Origin: Mesorhizobium sp. M1C.F.Ca.ET.210.01.1.1
GTDB lineage: Bacteria > Pseudomonadota > Alphaproteobacteria > Rhizobiales > Rhizobiaceae
NCBI RefSeq assembly: GCF_004791585.1
Contig: NZ_SRUU01000002.1
Span: 124,001 to 188,000, forward strand
Length of the DNA stretch: 64,000 bases
Reading direction: 5' to 3'
Under the pieces are notes generated by a model, which had not been told where the DNA came from, ran no database searches, and saw only the letters and a program-made list of their open reading frames with translations. Numbering within the stretch: the first letter of the stretch is position 1; every line of letters begins with the position of its first letter. Both the position numbers and the translations under genes were made by a program. Below, piece after piece: positions 1-9,813 of the stretch.

Positions 1-1022
1 TCGATGTCCCAGCCGGTGAGCTGCGAGGCAAGGCGCACGTTCTGGCCGCGACGGCCGATGGCCAGCGACAGCTGATCGTCCGGCACCACCACCTCGATGC
101 GCTCGGCATCCTCGTCGAGCACCACCTTGGCGACTTCGGCCGGCTGCAGCGCGTTGACGATGAAGGAGGCGGCCGAAGGCGACCACGGAATGATGTCGAT
201 CTTCTCGCCCTGCAGCTCGCCGACCACCGCCTGGACGCGGCTGCCGCGCATGCCGACGCAGGCGCCGACCGGATCGATCGAGCTGTCGCGCGAGATGACG
301 GCGATCTTGGCGCGCGAGCCCGGATCGCGGGCGACCGACTTGATCTCGATGATGCCGTCGTAGATTTCCGGCACTTCCATGGTGAAGAGCTTGGCCATGA
401 ACTGCGGATGCGTGCGCGACAGGAAGATCTGCGGGCCGCGCTGCTCGCGGCGCACGTCATAGACATAGGCGCGGACACGGTCGCCATACTTGTAGTTCTC
501 GCGCGGGATCAGCTCGTCACGGCGGATAATCGCCTCGCCGCGGCCGAGGTCGACGATGACGTTGCCGTATTCGACGCGCTTGACGGTGCCGTTGACGATC
601 TCGCCGATGCGGTCCTTGTATTCGTCATACTGACGATCCCGCTCGGCTTCGCGCACCTTCTGGACGATGACCTGCTTGGCCGACTGCGCGGCGATGCGGC
701 CGAAATCCATGGGCGGCAGCTGCTCGGCGATGAAGTCGCCGAGTTGGGCGTCGGGGTTGCGCTCGCGCGCCGTGGAAAGGGCGATCTGCGTCGCGTAATC
801 CTCGACCTTCTCGACCACTTCCATCAGCCGCTGCAGCTTCATCTCGCCCGTGTTGGGATTGATGTCGGCGCGGATGTTGGTTTCCTGACCATAACGCGAG
901 CGCGCCGCCTTCTGGATCGCATCGGCCATGGCGGCGATGACGATCGACTTGTCGATCGACTTTTCACGCGCGACCGCATCGGCGATCTGCAGCAGTTCGA
1001 GCCTGTTGGCGCTTACAACCAT
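1..1022 (-). CDS. nusA: Transcription termination/antitermination factor NusA (partial, C-terminus outside window)
   Basis: Translating the minus strand from the ATG at 1022 gives MVVSANRLELLQIADAVARE, the typical alphaproteobacterial NusA start, and the frame stays open for 340 codons to the window edge. NusA binds RNA polymerase and nascent RNA and modulates pausing, intrinsic termination and rRNA antitermination. The visible part covers the N-terminal RNAP-binding domain, the S1 domain (around GEIVNGTVKRVEYGNVIVDL) and the KH domains (GACVGMRGSRVQ, then LAIGRRGQNVRLA). The C-terminal acidic repeats lie beyond position 1. It sits 46 bp downstream of rimP in the same direction, the classical rimP-nusA order. 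The gene is cut by the window, not truncated. Confidence 0.97.
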   Translation of the reverse strand, partial: MVVSANRLELLQIADAVAREKSIDKSIVIAAMADAIQKAARSRYGQETNIRADINPNTGEMKLQRLMEVVEKVEDYATQIALSTARERNPDAQLGDFIAEQLPPMDFGRIAAQSAKQVIVQKVREAERDRQYDEYKDRIGEIVNGTVKRVEYGNVIVDLGRGEAIIRRDELIPRENYKYGDRVRAYVYDVRREQRGPQIFLSRTHPQFMAKLFTMEVPEIYDGIIEIKSVARDPGSRAKIAVISRDSSIDPVGACVGMRGSRVQAVVGELQGEKIDIIPWSPSAASFIVNALQPAEVAKVVLDEDAERIEVVVPDDQLSLAIGRRGQNVRLASQLTGWDI

Positions 1023-1068
1023 TGTCTTTCTCCCGACTTCGCTCCGGGCACCCGTCCCTGGAGCTCGA

Positions 1069-1701
1069 TCAACTTTCCTGTTCGGTTTCGTTTCCTTCGC
1101 CGGCAGCGGCATCTTCCGCTTCGCCCCGGCGTTTCTTTGCTTCCTTGCGGGCCCTGTTGTCCTTCGACAGGGCCTCGCGGATAAGATCGTCGGTCAGCAC
1201 GAGCCGCGCCTCCGCAATCGCATCATAGGGCACGCGCACCGTCGGCTCTTCGCCATAGGCCGCCTTGTCGCGCTCCAGCAGGATGCCGTCGGCGTCCGCC
1301 TCGGCAATCTTGCCCTTGAAGCGCTTGCGGTCGCCGATGAGGACCGACGTCTCCATCTTGATCAGATGGCCGGCCCAGGTGGTGAAATCCGATTTGCGCA
1401 CCAGCGGCCGGTCGATGCCCGGCGACGACACTTCGAGATGATACGCCTTTTCGATCGGATCTTCGACATCGAGCGCCGGCGACACGGCGCGGCTGACCTC
1501 TTCGCAGTCCTCGACGGTCATGGTGCCGTCCTCGCGCTCGGCCATGATCTGCAGCGTCAGCCCGTTCTGGCCGGTCAGTTGCACCCGCACGAGGCGGAAG
1601 CCGATGGCCTTGAGCACCGGCTGCACAACCAGCGCAATGCGCGCATCGATGCCGCTTTCGCGGATGATACGGTCGTCGGCTTCGCCTGCCGCTGCGGTCA
1701 T
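1069..1701 (-). CDS. rimP: Ribosome maturation factor RimP
   Basis: This 210-residue protein is needed for late assembly of the 30S subunit in the cytoplasm. The family signature [11 protein letters not shown] follows an N-terminal alpha/beta domain with the segment [20 protein letters not shown]. The C-terminal SH3-like domain ([16 protein letters not shown]) is followed by a Lys/Glu-rich tail that is longer than in enterobacteria and common in rhizobia. The ATG at 1701 places the family N-terminus well ([20 protein letters not shown]). It is the first gene of the nusA operon here, and a terminator-like hairpin sits about 40 bp upstream of its start. Confidence 0.96.
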   Translation of the reverse strand: MTAAAGEADDRIIRESGIDARIALVVQPVLKAIGFRLVRVQLTGQNGLTLQIMAEREDGTMTVEDCEEVSRAVSPALDVEDPIEKAYHLEVSSPGIDRPLVRKSDFTTWAGHLIKMETSVLIGDRKRFKGKIAEADADGILLERDKAAYGEEPTVRVPYDAIAEARLVLTDDLIREALSKDNRARKEAKKRRGEAEDAAAGEGNETEQES

Positions 1702-1740
1702 AAGATTCCTGTCGCTTTGTCGCTCCGGCCGGCAGGTAAC

Positions 1741-1770
1741 AAAAAAGAGCGGGACCGGGTGGACCCACTC
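1741..1770 (-). terminator. Intrinsic-terminator-like hairpin in the rimP-nusA leader
   Basis: On the minus strand GAGTGGG (1770-1764) pairs with CCCGCTC (1753-1747), with one G-T pair, and is followed at once by six T residues (1746-1741). It lies 40 bp before the rimP start and 430 bp after the trmB stop, so it could end a metK-trmB transcript or act as an attenuator in the rimP-nusA leader. Which role applies cannot be decided from sequence alone. Confidence 0.55.
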
Positions 1771-1993
1771 TTCGTCATACCGACCAAGAATTTGAGGCTG
1801 ATATAGACGATCCCGACCGGCGTTTCAAGCCTGTGAGTGGCGCCGGCCCAAACTTCACCGCAGCGGGCGAGCATTGCCTCTGGAGCATAACGGCTATGCG
1901 CCGGCACCTCTGTGATTGGCGCCTGCCAGGAGCTATTTATGTTGCCTCGCAAAAGGAAAGGCCGCGCGCGGTTGCGCGCGAAGGGTATTTGTC

Positions 1994-2155
1994 ATGGACC
2001 GTGGGCTGTTTTTCGTAATCAGTGATTTTTTTGGCACTTTCGGCAGAGCGGCTGCCGCATCGCGGGCGGTCGAGGCCGGCCGGAAGCCGCGTCACAGCGA
2101 CCTGAAGAAGCTCGGTATCGACCCGACCGCCTTCGACAGGATCGGCCGCTTCTGA
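1994..2155 (+). CDS. Small hypothetical protein (53 aa)
   Basis: A short ORF starts at an ATG preceded by AAGGG eight bases upstream and encodes 53 residues. It begins MDRGLFFVISDFFGTFGRAA and ends in a basic, helical-looking segment, LKKLGIDPTAFDRIGRF. The C-terminal pattern (short basic stretch, then LGI and a final arginine-rich helix) loosely resembles DUF1127-type small proteins, but I do not recognise the family. It is divergent from rimP and convergent with trmB. The frame is open further upstream (to 1916), but only the 1994 start has a ribosome binding site. Coding status is likely but not certain. Confidence 0.5.
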   Translation: MDRGLFFVISDFFGTFGRAAAASRAVEAGRKPRHSDLKKLGIDPTAFDRIGRF

Positions 2156-2198
2156 GCCGCGGACAACCGGGCGCTCCGGCCCCCATGAAATTTTCGAG

Positions 2199-2905
2199 CT
2201 ACTTCCGGGTAAAGGTCAGATAGGCGGGCCGCCTTCCCTCGCGGATGGCCTTTGCCTCGTAGCGCGTGCCGGGCCAGCCCTCATAGGGTTTGTGCCAGTC
2301 GGCGGCCTCGCTCGCCTGCCAGGCGAAGGCGCCGTGGTCGCGGCAGGCAAGCAGCGTCCAGTTCACATAGCTGTCGATATCGGACGCGAAGCGGAACCTG
2401 CCGCCCGCTTTCAGCACCCGGGCGAACCGGTCGAGGTTGGCGCGACTGACGAAGCGCCGCTTCCAGTGCTTCTTCTTCGGCCATGGGTCGGGATAAAGCA
2501 GGTCGATGCCGTCGAGCGAGGCCGGCGGCAGCCAGTCGAGCAGGCGCGTGGCGTCGTCGTCATAGACCCTCAGATTGGCGAGCGGGCGCTTGCCGAGCGC
2601 CGTCATCATCTTGGCCATGCCGTTGACGAACGGCTCGACGCCGATGAAGCCGGTCGCCGGCGCTTCCGTCGCGCGATGCAACAGATGCTCGCCGCCGCCG
2701 AAGCCGATCTCGAGCTGGAGGGCTGAAACGTCTGCCTTGAACAGCGTTGCGAGGTCCGCCGGCGCCTCCGCCGACAGGTCGAGCCTGTAGGCGCGCAGGC
2801 CGCTTTCCAGCGCCGCAGCCTGCTGCGGGCGAATGGTCTTGCCGTGCCGGCGGCCGAAAAATCCTTCGGTCGCGCGGCTCGGCCGGTCCTTCGGGTCTAC
2901 TTGTG

Positions 2906-2909
<4 letters not shown>
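2199..2909 (-). CDS. trmB: tRNA (guanine-N7-)-methyltransferase TrmB, probable CTG start
   Basis: TrmB transfers a methyl group from SAM to N7 of G46 in the tRNA variable loop. The frame contains the SAM-binding [15 protein letters not shown] motif, [13 protein letters not shown], and the catalytic [15 protein letters not shown] segment. Homologues begin just before the conserved FFGRRHGK motif, which here lies upstream of every ATG, GTG or TTG in the frame. An in-frame stop lies a short way upstream. The only plausible initiator is CTG at 2909-2907, giving [21 protein letters not shown] with Met at position 1 and 236 residues. That codon overlaps the metK TGA, which implies translational coupling. 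It is downstream of metK, whose product makes its cofactor. An undetected base error at the start is the alternative. Confidence 0.9.
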
Positions 2910-4171
<1,262 letters not shown>

Positions 4172-4186
4172 GGGTGTCCCCTCTTG

Positions 4187-4215
4187 AAAAAAGATCGGCA
4201 GGGCTGCCGATTTTT
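4187..4215 (-). terminator. Terminator-like hairpin directly before the metK ribosome binding site
   Basis: On the minus strand ATCGGCA (4211-4205) and TGCCGAT (4200-4194) form a perfect 7-bp stem with a GCCC loop, followed by C and six T residues (4192-4187). The AAGAGGGG ribosome binding site begins just after it. The stem is AT-flanked on both sides, as in intrinsic terminators. It could stop read-through from the XRE gene or attenuate metK. Confidence 0.6.
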
Positions 4216-4226
4216 GGCGCGCCACG

Positions 4227-4255
4227 TGTTAGCGGTGCCGGGCGCTGCTCGTCAA
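4227..4255 (-). promoter_or_regulatory. Candidate metK promoter
   Basis: On the minus strand TTGACG (4255-4250) is separated by 17 bp from CTAACA (4232-4227), a fair sigma70-type match. It would start transcription near 4220 and give a leader of about 50 nt that consists mostly of the hairpin and the ribosome binding site. Confidence 0.4.
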
Positions 4256-4338
4256 GCGGCGCGACGGATCTGGCATGACTATCGACGCAATCAGCTTGTG
4301 CCACCGGCGGCAGGACCGCCGGCGACATGGGCCCGGGT

Positions 4339-4761
4339 TCAGTCGGCGTCGTCCGGCGAAAGGGACTTCACAAGATCGATGATCCGGCGACGCACCTTGA
4401 CGTCGGGAATCTTGACGAACGCACGATTGAGCTGAAGCCCCTCCGGGCTGCCGCAGAATTCGATGGCGAACGCCATCGAAGCATCCTCGGCGAATCCTCG
4501 ATTGCCGGCCCCGGCCTCCTGCCCCGGGGCGTCTTCGAAGAAGAAGGCGACGGGGACGCTCAGAATGGATGCGATCGCCTGCAAACGACTGGCTCCGACC
4601 CTGTTCGTCCCCTTTTCGTACTTCTGTATCTGTTGAAACGTGATGCCGAGATTTTCACCCAGCTTTTCCTGGCTCATTCCAAGCATATTGCGACGCAGCC
4701 GAATACGACTCCCGACATGGATATCGATCGGATTCGGCTTCTTCTTGTTCTCTTCTGTCAT
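4339..4761 (-). CDS. XRE-family helix-turn-helix transcriptional regulator
   Basis: This 140-residue DNA-binding protein has an N-terminal HTH_3 domain at about residues 15-70. The recognition region is MSQEKLGENLGITFQQIQKY, and EKGTNRVGASRLQAIASIL completes the fold. The C-terminal part (residues 75-140) is a rhizobial-type extension of unknown function ending VRRRIIDLVKSLSPDDAD. The start has GAGGAAAAA directly upstream. From memory, a cytoplasmic regulator of this type commonly lies between lnt and metK in Rhizobiales, but its targets are not evident here. It has its own candidate promoter at 4876-4904. Confidence 0.92.
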   Translation of the reverse strand: MTEENKKKPNPIDIHVGSRIRLRRNMLGMSQEKLGENLGITFQQIQKYEKGTNRVGASRLQAIASILSVPVAFFFEDAPGQEAGAGNRGFAEDASMAFAIEFCGSPEGLQLNRAFVKIPDVKVRRRIIDLVKSLSPDDAD

Positions 4762-4875
4762 TTTTTCCTCGCCGAATTTTTCCGGCTTTTTCTATTTTTG
4801 CCGCCCAAACGAAGCCGGAGCCACCTGCCCCAACAGACCCCTCCAGCCGACTTCGAGAAAATTTTAGGCGTTACA

Positions 4876-4904
4876 GTATGAGTTTCTAATGTGCCGACTG
4901 TCAA
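4876..4904 (-). promoter_or_regulatory. Candidate sigma70 promoter of the XRE regulator
   Basis: On the minus strand a perfect TTGACA (4904-4899) overlaps the end of lnt. It is followed after exactly 17 bp by TCATAC (4881-4876). The implied transcript has a leader of about 108 nt before the regulator, containing AT-rich sequence and a weak GCCG/CGGC hairpin. Confidence 0.45.
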
Positions 4905-6490
4905 TTCACCCGTAGCCGCTGCCTTACATTCAATGTGAGGGCCGCGAGGGCAAAGAGCAACATGATCAGCAATCCGTTAATTCGGCGCTGGCCGGCGGTC
5001 AGGAGGGCGCGCCCAGAAACCGGGACATGCGCATCGATGGCGCCGCGCGCGTCGAGCGCCAGCGCATCGACAATGCGCCCGCGCGAATCAACAACGGCGG
5101 AGATGCCGTTGTTGGCCGCGCGCAACAAAGGCAATCCGTTCTCCACCGCGCGAATCTGCGCCTGCCTGAAGTGCTGATAGGGGCCTGGCGTGTCGCCAAA
5201 CCAGGCGTCGTTGGTGACGTTCACGACAAGTTCAGATGATGCCGCATCAACCGCCACAAGGTCAGGAAAGATGACCTCATAACAGATGAAGGGAGCCGCC
5301 CGCAGGCCGTTCGGCACCGCGATTGGATGCCGCTCGTTGCCGGCGGCGAAGTTCATCGGCCCGGCAACGAACTGGCCTATGCCGAAACGCTCGAACAGCC
5401 CCCCAAAAGGCAGATATTCGCCGAACGGTACCAGATGCACCTTGTCGACCGCGTCGACGATCTCGCCCTTGTCGTCGATCGCCACCACGGAATTGTAATA
5501 GCGGCTGCCGGCGCTCCCCGAGCCGCCCTCCTCGCGCACCACGCCGGCAATCAGCATTTGGCCGTCGCCCAGCATGTCACCCAGCGCCGTCAACGCGTCC
5601 GGACGCTCGGTGAACAGGAACGGCACCGACGTCTCCGGCCACAGAATCAATTGCGGCTTTGCATGGCCCTGCTCCGGCGCCTTCGCCGAAATCCCCATCA
5701 GCGTGGCGAAGATGCGGTCACGCACCGAGGCGTCCCATTTCTCGCTGAGATCGACGGCGGGCTGGACGATGCGGACATCGATCGAGCTGGTGGCCGGCTC
5801 GGCCGGGACGACGAGCCTGAAATAGCCGAAGCCGACGTGAGCGGCGACGAGGATGACGAACAAGGCCAAGCCCAGCCTGAGATGCCGGCGCGCGGCGACA
5901 AGCGCCGGCAAGGAAAAGACGAAGACGGCGAGCGCGTTCATGCCGATCATGCCCGTCACCGACACGCTCTGCATCAGGAGCGGCACCGGCATCGCGGCAT
6001 AGCCGACGGCATTCCAGGGAAAGCCGGTGAAGAGAAAATCGCGCAGCCATTCGGCAAGGCCGAAGCCGAAGGCGAGTGCCGCGATGCGGCCGATATCGCT
6101 GCTCCAGAAAAGCCGCGCCACGACCGCCGCAAAGCCGTAGAAAAAGGCGAGCCCGAAGGGGATCCCGACCACGGCGAAAGGCAAGGCCCAGGCGAAGCTG
6201 TCGGCCTCGACCAGGAGCGCCTGACCGATCCACCAGAGGCCGGAAAGGAAATAGCCGAAGCCGAACCACCAACCGATAGCGAAGGCCGGCCGCAGGCGTT
6301 TGAGCCAGCCGTCGGAGGCTTCGCCGGTGGCGCCGTCGAGCAGCCAGACAAGCACCGGAAACGAGACGAAGCAGACGGCGAAGAAATCGTAGGGCGCCTG
6401 GGCGAGGACAGCGAGGGCTCCGGCGCCAAACGCCACCAGCGCCCGCCGCCATCCCCACAGCAGAATTATCCGGCCGGCAAAGCGCTGCAT
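4901..6490 (-). CDS. lnt: Apolipoprotein N-acyltransferase
   Basis: Lnt is an inner-membrane enzyme that adds the third acyl chain to the N-terminal cysteine of lipoproteins. The N-terminal 230 residues hold about seven hydrophobic membrane segments, and residues 235-500 form a periplasmic nitrilase-fold domain. The catalytic triad is visible as Glu286 ([11 protein letters not shown]), Lys350 ([15 protein letters not shown]) and Cys403 ([10 protein letters not shown]). A final membrane helix ends the 529-residue protein, the usual family length. It is followed directly by the XRE gene, whose promoter overlaps the lnt stop. Confidence 0.97.
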   Translation of the reverse strand: MQRFAGRIILLWGWRRALVAFGAGALAVLAQAPYDFFAVCFVSFPVLVWLLDGATGEASDGWLKRLRPAFAIGWWFGFGYFLSGLWWIGQALLVEADSFAWALPFAVVGIPFGLAFFYGFAAVVARLFWSSDIGRIAALAFGFGLAEWLRDFLFTGFPWNAVGYAAMPVPLLMQSVSVTGMIGMNALAVFVFSLPALVAARRHLRLGLALFVILVAAHVGFGYFRLVVPAEPATSSIDVRIVQPAVDLSEKWDASVRDRIFATLMGISAKAPEQGHAKPQLILWPETSVPFLFTERPDALTALGDMLGDGQMLIAGVVREEGGSGSAGSRYYNSVVAIDDKGEIVDAVDKVHLVPFGEYLPFGGLFERFGIGQFVAGPMNFAAGNERHPIAVPNGLRAAPFICYEVIFPDLVAVDAASSELVVNVTNDAWFGDTPGPYQHFRQAQIRAVENGLPLLRAANNGISAVVDSRGRIVDALALDARGAIDAHVPVSGRALLTAGQRRINGLLIMLLFALAALTLNVRQRLRVN

Positions 6491-6587
6491 CTAGCTTCCC
6501 AAGTCGCACGAATCAGGCAGCCAGAGATTTAACAGGCCGAGCCGCCGGCTCCAAACACGGATGAGCGCAACCTAATTCACGGTCGCG

Positions 6588-7057
6588 CTATCTATGCCAG
6601 CCTTCGATGCGCAGACCGCTCATTTGCTCCGCCTCGTCCTTGGACACCACGCGCATGGTCTGCGTGAAGGTCCAAACATGGCCCTCGGGGTCGCGAGCGC
6701 GGTATTGGCGCTCGCCATAGAAATGATCGGCCGGCTCTTCGAGGATTTCAGCCCCGCCGCGCGTGCCTTTTCGCAATGGGCGTCGATGTCGTCCTTCAAA
6801 CGGATGTAGACCGACTGCGTGTTCTTGCCGCCGACAGAAGCGGGGCTGGCAATGTGCCCGGCCCATTCGGAATCGACGATGATGTAGCCGTCGCCGAACC
6901 GCATTTCGGCATGGATGAGCTGCCCGTCCGTATCGCTCACCACCATGCTGGGCTCGAAACCGAATGCTGCCTGCAGCCAGGCCAAAGCCGCGCGCGGATT
7001 TCGATAGAAGACGCCTGAACCGAGGACTGCGTGCTTGAACGGGTCGCCGACCGGCAT
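6588..7057 (-). pseudogene. VOC-family (glyoxalase-like) protein, frameshifted
   Basis: The first frame, from the ATG at 7057, reads MPVGDPFKHAVLGSGVFYRN through HCEKARAAG, a typical VOC/glyoxalase-like small protein. It then goes into nonsense. The continuation AEILEEPADHFYGERQYRA, RDPEGHVWTFTQTMR is in the next frame and stops at 6588. The junction is at 6751-6755, where the plus strand reads GCCCCGCC; one extra base would restore GAEIL. Either a single-base deletion inactivated the gene or the base call is wrong. The intact family would be about 156 residues with two beta-alpha-beta modules. Substrate is unknown. Confidence 0.8.
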
Positions 7058-7069
7058 GGCGCGACGATA

Positions 7070-8152
7070 TCAGGCCTGCTCGGTGCGCGCCGCGCGGCGC
7101 CGCTGCCGTTCGCCCTTCGGGCTCTGCACGATGCGCACCCGCTTGACGCGGCGCGGGTCGGCGTCGAGCACGTGGAACTCGAAGCCCGGTATGGCCTGCA
7201 CCACTTCGCCCCTGGCCGGGACCCGACCCAGCGTGTTGAAGATCATGCCGCCGATGGTGTCGACATATTCGCCATGCTCGCCGGCGGCGAAGTCCTCGCC
7301 GATCATCTTGGCGACCTCGTCGATCTCGGCCTTGCCGTCGACGACGAACACGCCGTCGCCGGTCTGGGTGATCATCGGCTCGTCGTCGTCGTGCTCGTCC
7401 TCGATGTCGCCGACCACCATCTCGACGATGTCCTCCAGCGAGGCGAGGCCGTCGGTGCCGCCATATTCGTCGATGACCAGCGCCATCTGGGTGCGTGTCG
7501 TCTGCATGCGCCCCATCAGGTCGGAAGCAAGCATCGAGGGCGGCACGAAGAGCACCGGGCGGATCAGATCGAGATCGCCGATGGTGCGCGCGAGGTCGAC
7601 CTGGGCGAGATCGAGGACCGTCGGCGCCGGGGCCTTCCTGCTCGCGCGGCCTTTCTTGACGCGGGCGAGCTTGGTGATGTGGGCGAGCACGTCGCGGATG
7701 TGGACCATGCCGCGCGGGTCGTCGAGCGTTTCGGAATAGACCGGCATGCGGGAATGGCCGGACTGTTCGAACAGGCCAAGCAGATCACCAAGATTGGTGT
7801 TGATCTCGACCGCCTCGATGTCGGCGCGCGGCACCATCACATCCTCGACGCGCACTTCGCGCAGCCGCAGGATGTTGTTGAGCATGGCGCGCTCGCCGGG
7901 CGAGAAGGATTCGGCGTCGCTCGCCGTCTCGGCCAGCGCGCCGGCGATCTCCTCGCGCAGGTTGGTGCCGTTGCGATGCCGGAACAGACCAAGCACGCGA
8001 TCGAAGAGCGAGGGACCGGCATGCGCAGGCTCGACGGCCACGCTGCCGGTCGGAATACTCGGACTGGAGCCCTCTTCCGATTTCTCGGAAGGCTTGGCCG
8101 CACTGCCGGCGTCCGGACGGGCGGCAGTCTCTGGTTTGTCGTTCATCGTCAT
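7070..8152 (-). CDS. CBS-domain / CorC_HlyC transporter-associated protein (CorC/TlyC-like)
   Basis: A cytoplasmic protein of 360 residues with a disordered N-terminus, a pair of CBS domains at about residues 110-235 (DVMVPRADIEAVEINTNLGD; MPVYSETLDDPRGMVHIRDV; FVPPSMLASDLMGRMQ) and a C-terminal CorC_HlyC domain (VVDGKAEIDEVAKMIGEDF). It lacks the membrane DUF21 domain of larger family members. The start at 8152 (MTMNDKPETAARPDAG) is chosen because the longer frame runs inside ybeY. The gene follows ybeY by 22 bp, as in many proteobacteria where this pair is next to lnt. A role in magnesium/cobalt efflux or membrane-stress tolerance is proposed for the family but not shown here. Confidence 0.92.
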   Translation of the reverse strand: MTMNDKPETAARPDAGSAAKPSEKSEEGSSPSIPTGSVAVEPAHAGPSLFDRVLGLFRHRNGTNLREEIAGALAETASDAESFSPGERAMLNNILRLREVRVEDVMVPRADIEAVEINTNLGDLLGLFEQSGHSRMPVYSETLDDPRGMVHIRDVLAHITKLARVKKGRASRKAPAPTVLDLAQVDLARTIGDLDLIRPVLFVPPSMLASDLMGRMQTTRTQMALVIDEYGGTDGLASLEDIVEMVVGDIEDEHDDDEPMITQTGDGVFVVDGKAEIDEVAKMIGEDFAAGEHGEYVDTIGGMIFNTLGRVPARGEVVQAIPGFEFHVLDADPRRVKRVRIVQSPKGERQRRRAARTEQA

Positions 8153-8174
8153 CAGGTCAATTGGTCTTTTTTTG

Positions 8175-8672
8175 TTACGCGTAGGGATCGGGAATGGCAA
8201 GCCTCGCAAGCGCCGCGCGCTCGATCGCTTCCATCTCCTCGGCCTCGGCGTCGGTCTCGTGATCATGGCCAAGAAGATGCAGCAGGCCATGGATGACGAG
8301 ATGGGTGATATGGTTCGCCAGCGGCTTGTCTTCCAGGGCAGCCTCGCGCGCGACCGTCTCCGAGGCCAGCACTATGTCGCCCAGCATCGGCGGCAGCTTG
8401 CCGCCTTTCGGGAAGGAAAAAGCCGGGAAAGACAAGACGTTGGTTGGTTTATCCTTGCCACGCCATTCGGCGTTGAGGGTCTGGATATGGGCATCGTCGG
8501 AAAAAACGATGCTGAGCTCGGAAGCGCCCTTCGTGCCGGTTTCGGCAAAGGCGGCCGCGACGGCCCGATCGACGAGGCGCGTCAGCGCAGCCTCGGCAGG
8601 CCAGTCGCCGGCCTCGACGAAAATATCGATGTCGACCGGCGTCGCGCCGCTGGATTCCGGATTTTCAGCCAT
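8175..8672 (-). CDS. ybeY: Endoribonuclease YbeY (rRNA maturation factor)
   Basis: YbeY is a single-strand endoribonuclease acting in 16S rRNA 3' maturation and ribosome quality control. The zinc site motif H3xH5xH is present as [11 protein letters not shown] near residue 130, preceded by the conserved [15 protein letters not shown] segment and the region [15 protein letters not shown]. The length (165 aa) is normal. It lies 11 bp after phoH, the usual phoH-ybeY-corC order, and the three genes are probably co-transcribed. Confidence 0.97.
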   Translation of the reverse strand: MAENPESSGATPVDIDIFVEAGDWPAEAALTRLVDRAVAAAFAETGTKGASELSIVFSDDAHIQTLNAEWRGKDKPTNVLSFPAFSFPKGGKLPPMLGDIVLASETVAREAALEDKPLANHITHLVIHGLLHLLGHDHETDAEAEEMEAIERAALARLAIPDPYA

Positions 8673-8683
8673 TTGGCCTTCGA

Positions 8684-9733
8684 TCAGCTTTCGGCGCCGA
8701 GCCCTCTGGCCAGCTTGCCGTCGCGGTCATAGGCCTTGACGATCTCGGCGACCAGCGGATGCCGCACCACGTCGCCCTCATTGAAGCGGACCGTGACGAT
8801 GCCCGGCACGCCGTCGAGGATGCGCAGCGCCTCGACCAGGCCCGACTTGGTGTTGGGCGGCAGGTCGATCTGGGTCGGATCGCCGGTGACGATCATGCGC
8901 GAATTCTCGCCGAGACGGGTCAGGAACATCTTCATCTGCATCGGCGTGGTGTTTTGCGCCTCGTCGAGGATCACCGCCGCATGCGCCAGCGTGCGGCCGC
9001 GCATGAAAGCCAAAGGCGCGATCTCGATGACCTCGGCGGCAATCGCCCGCTCGACCTTGTCGGCCGGCATCATGTCATAGAGCGCGTCGTAAAGGGGCCT
9101 CAGATACGGATCGACCTTCTCCTTCATGTCGCCGGGCAGGAAGCCAAGCCGCTCGCCGGCCTCGACCGCCGGGCGCGAGAGCACGATGCGCTCGACCATG
9201 CCGCGCTCGAGCAGCATCGCCGCATGGGCCACCGCAAGATAGGTCTTGCCGGTGCCGGCCGGGCCGATGCCGAAGACCATTTCGGAACGCTCCAGCGCGC
9301 GCATATAGGCGTCCTGGTTGAGCGAACGGGCGTAGATCGTGCGCTTGCGCGTGGCGATCTGGGCGGCCGAAACCTTGCCCTTGCGCTCCATGGTCGGCAG
9401 CGTCAGCTGGTCGTCGGCGGCGATCGCCATGCGCACCGCGCCATCGACGTCGGACTGGCCGATATCGGCGCCCTTCTGCAAAATGCCGTAGAGCGTGTCC
9501 AGCGCGCGGCGCGCCTGCTCGGCAGCGGACGCCGTCCCCTTGATCGCAAGCTGGTTGCCGCGCGAGCGGATATCGACGCCGAGCTTTTGCTCGAGCCGGG
9601 CCAGATTCTCGTCGAACTGGCCGTAGAGGGCGCTGGCAAGCTTGTTGTTGTCGAAGGTCAGTACGATGTGCGCCATGTCGGAAGCCCCGGACGCCTGGTT
9701 CTGGGGCGGATTCTTCAGTTCAGCAGCGCTCAA
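8684..9733 (-). CDS. PhoH family protein (PhoH-like ATPase)
   Basis: The 349-residue cytoplasmic protein has an N-terminal KH-like region (residues 40-90) followed by a P-loop ATPase domain. The Walker A GPAGTGKT sits in [19 protein letters not shown], and the Walker B-like stretch [20 protein letters not shown] is also present, along with [13 protein letters not shown]. It belongs to the group related to the RNA helicase-like PhoH proteins that occur next to ybeY and miaB. A role in RNA metabolism is inferred from family and neighbours. Confidence 0.95.
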   Translation of the reverse strand: MSAAELKNPPQNQASGASDMAHIVLTFDNNKLASALYGQFDENLARLEQKLGVDIRSRGNQLAIKGTASAAEQARRALDTLYGILQKGADIGQSDVDGAVRMAIAADDQLTLPTMERKGKVSAAQIATRKRTIYARSLNQDAYMRALERSEMVFGIGPAGTGKTYLAVAHAAMLLERGMVERIVLSRPAVEAGERLGFLPGDMKEKVDPYLRPLYDALYDMMPADKVERAIAAEVIEIAPLAFMRGRTLAHAAVILDEAQNTTPMQMKMFLTRLGENSRMIVTGDPTQIDLPPNTKSGLVEALRILDGVPGIVTVRFNEGDVVRHPLVAEIVKAYDRDGKLARGLGAES

Positions 9734-9813
9734 CCGTCTCTCCTCATCTGCCGAGGCTTGTGGCTATGCATGTCGTCATCCCAATAGCGCGGGCATTTTT
9801 TGGGCGACATGCA

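Noticed and set aside
4172..4338. SAM riboswitch upstream of metK
   Set aside because: The 167-nt spacer has no recognisable SAM-I, SAM-II or SAM/SAH aptamer pattern; only the terminator-like hairpin is supported.
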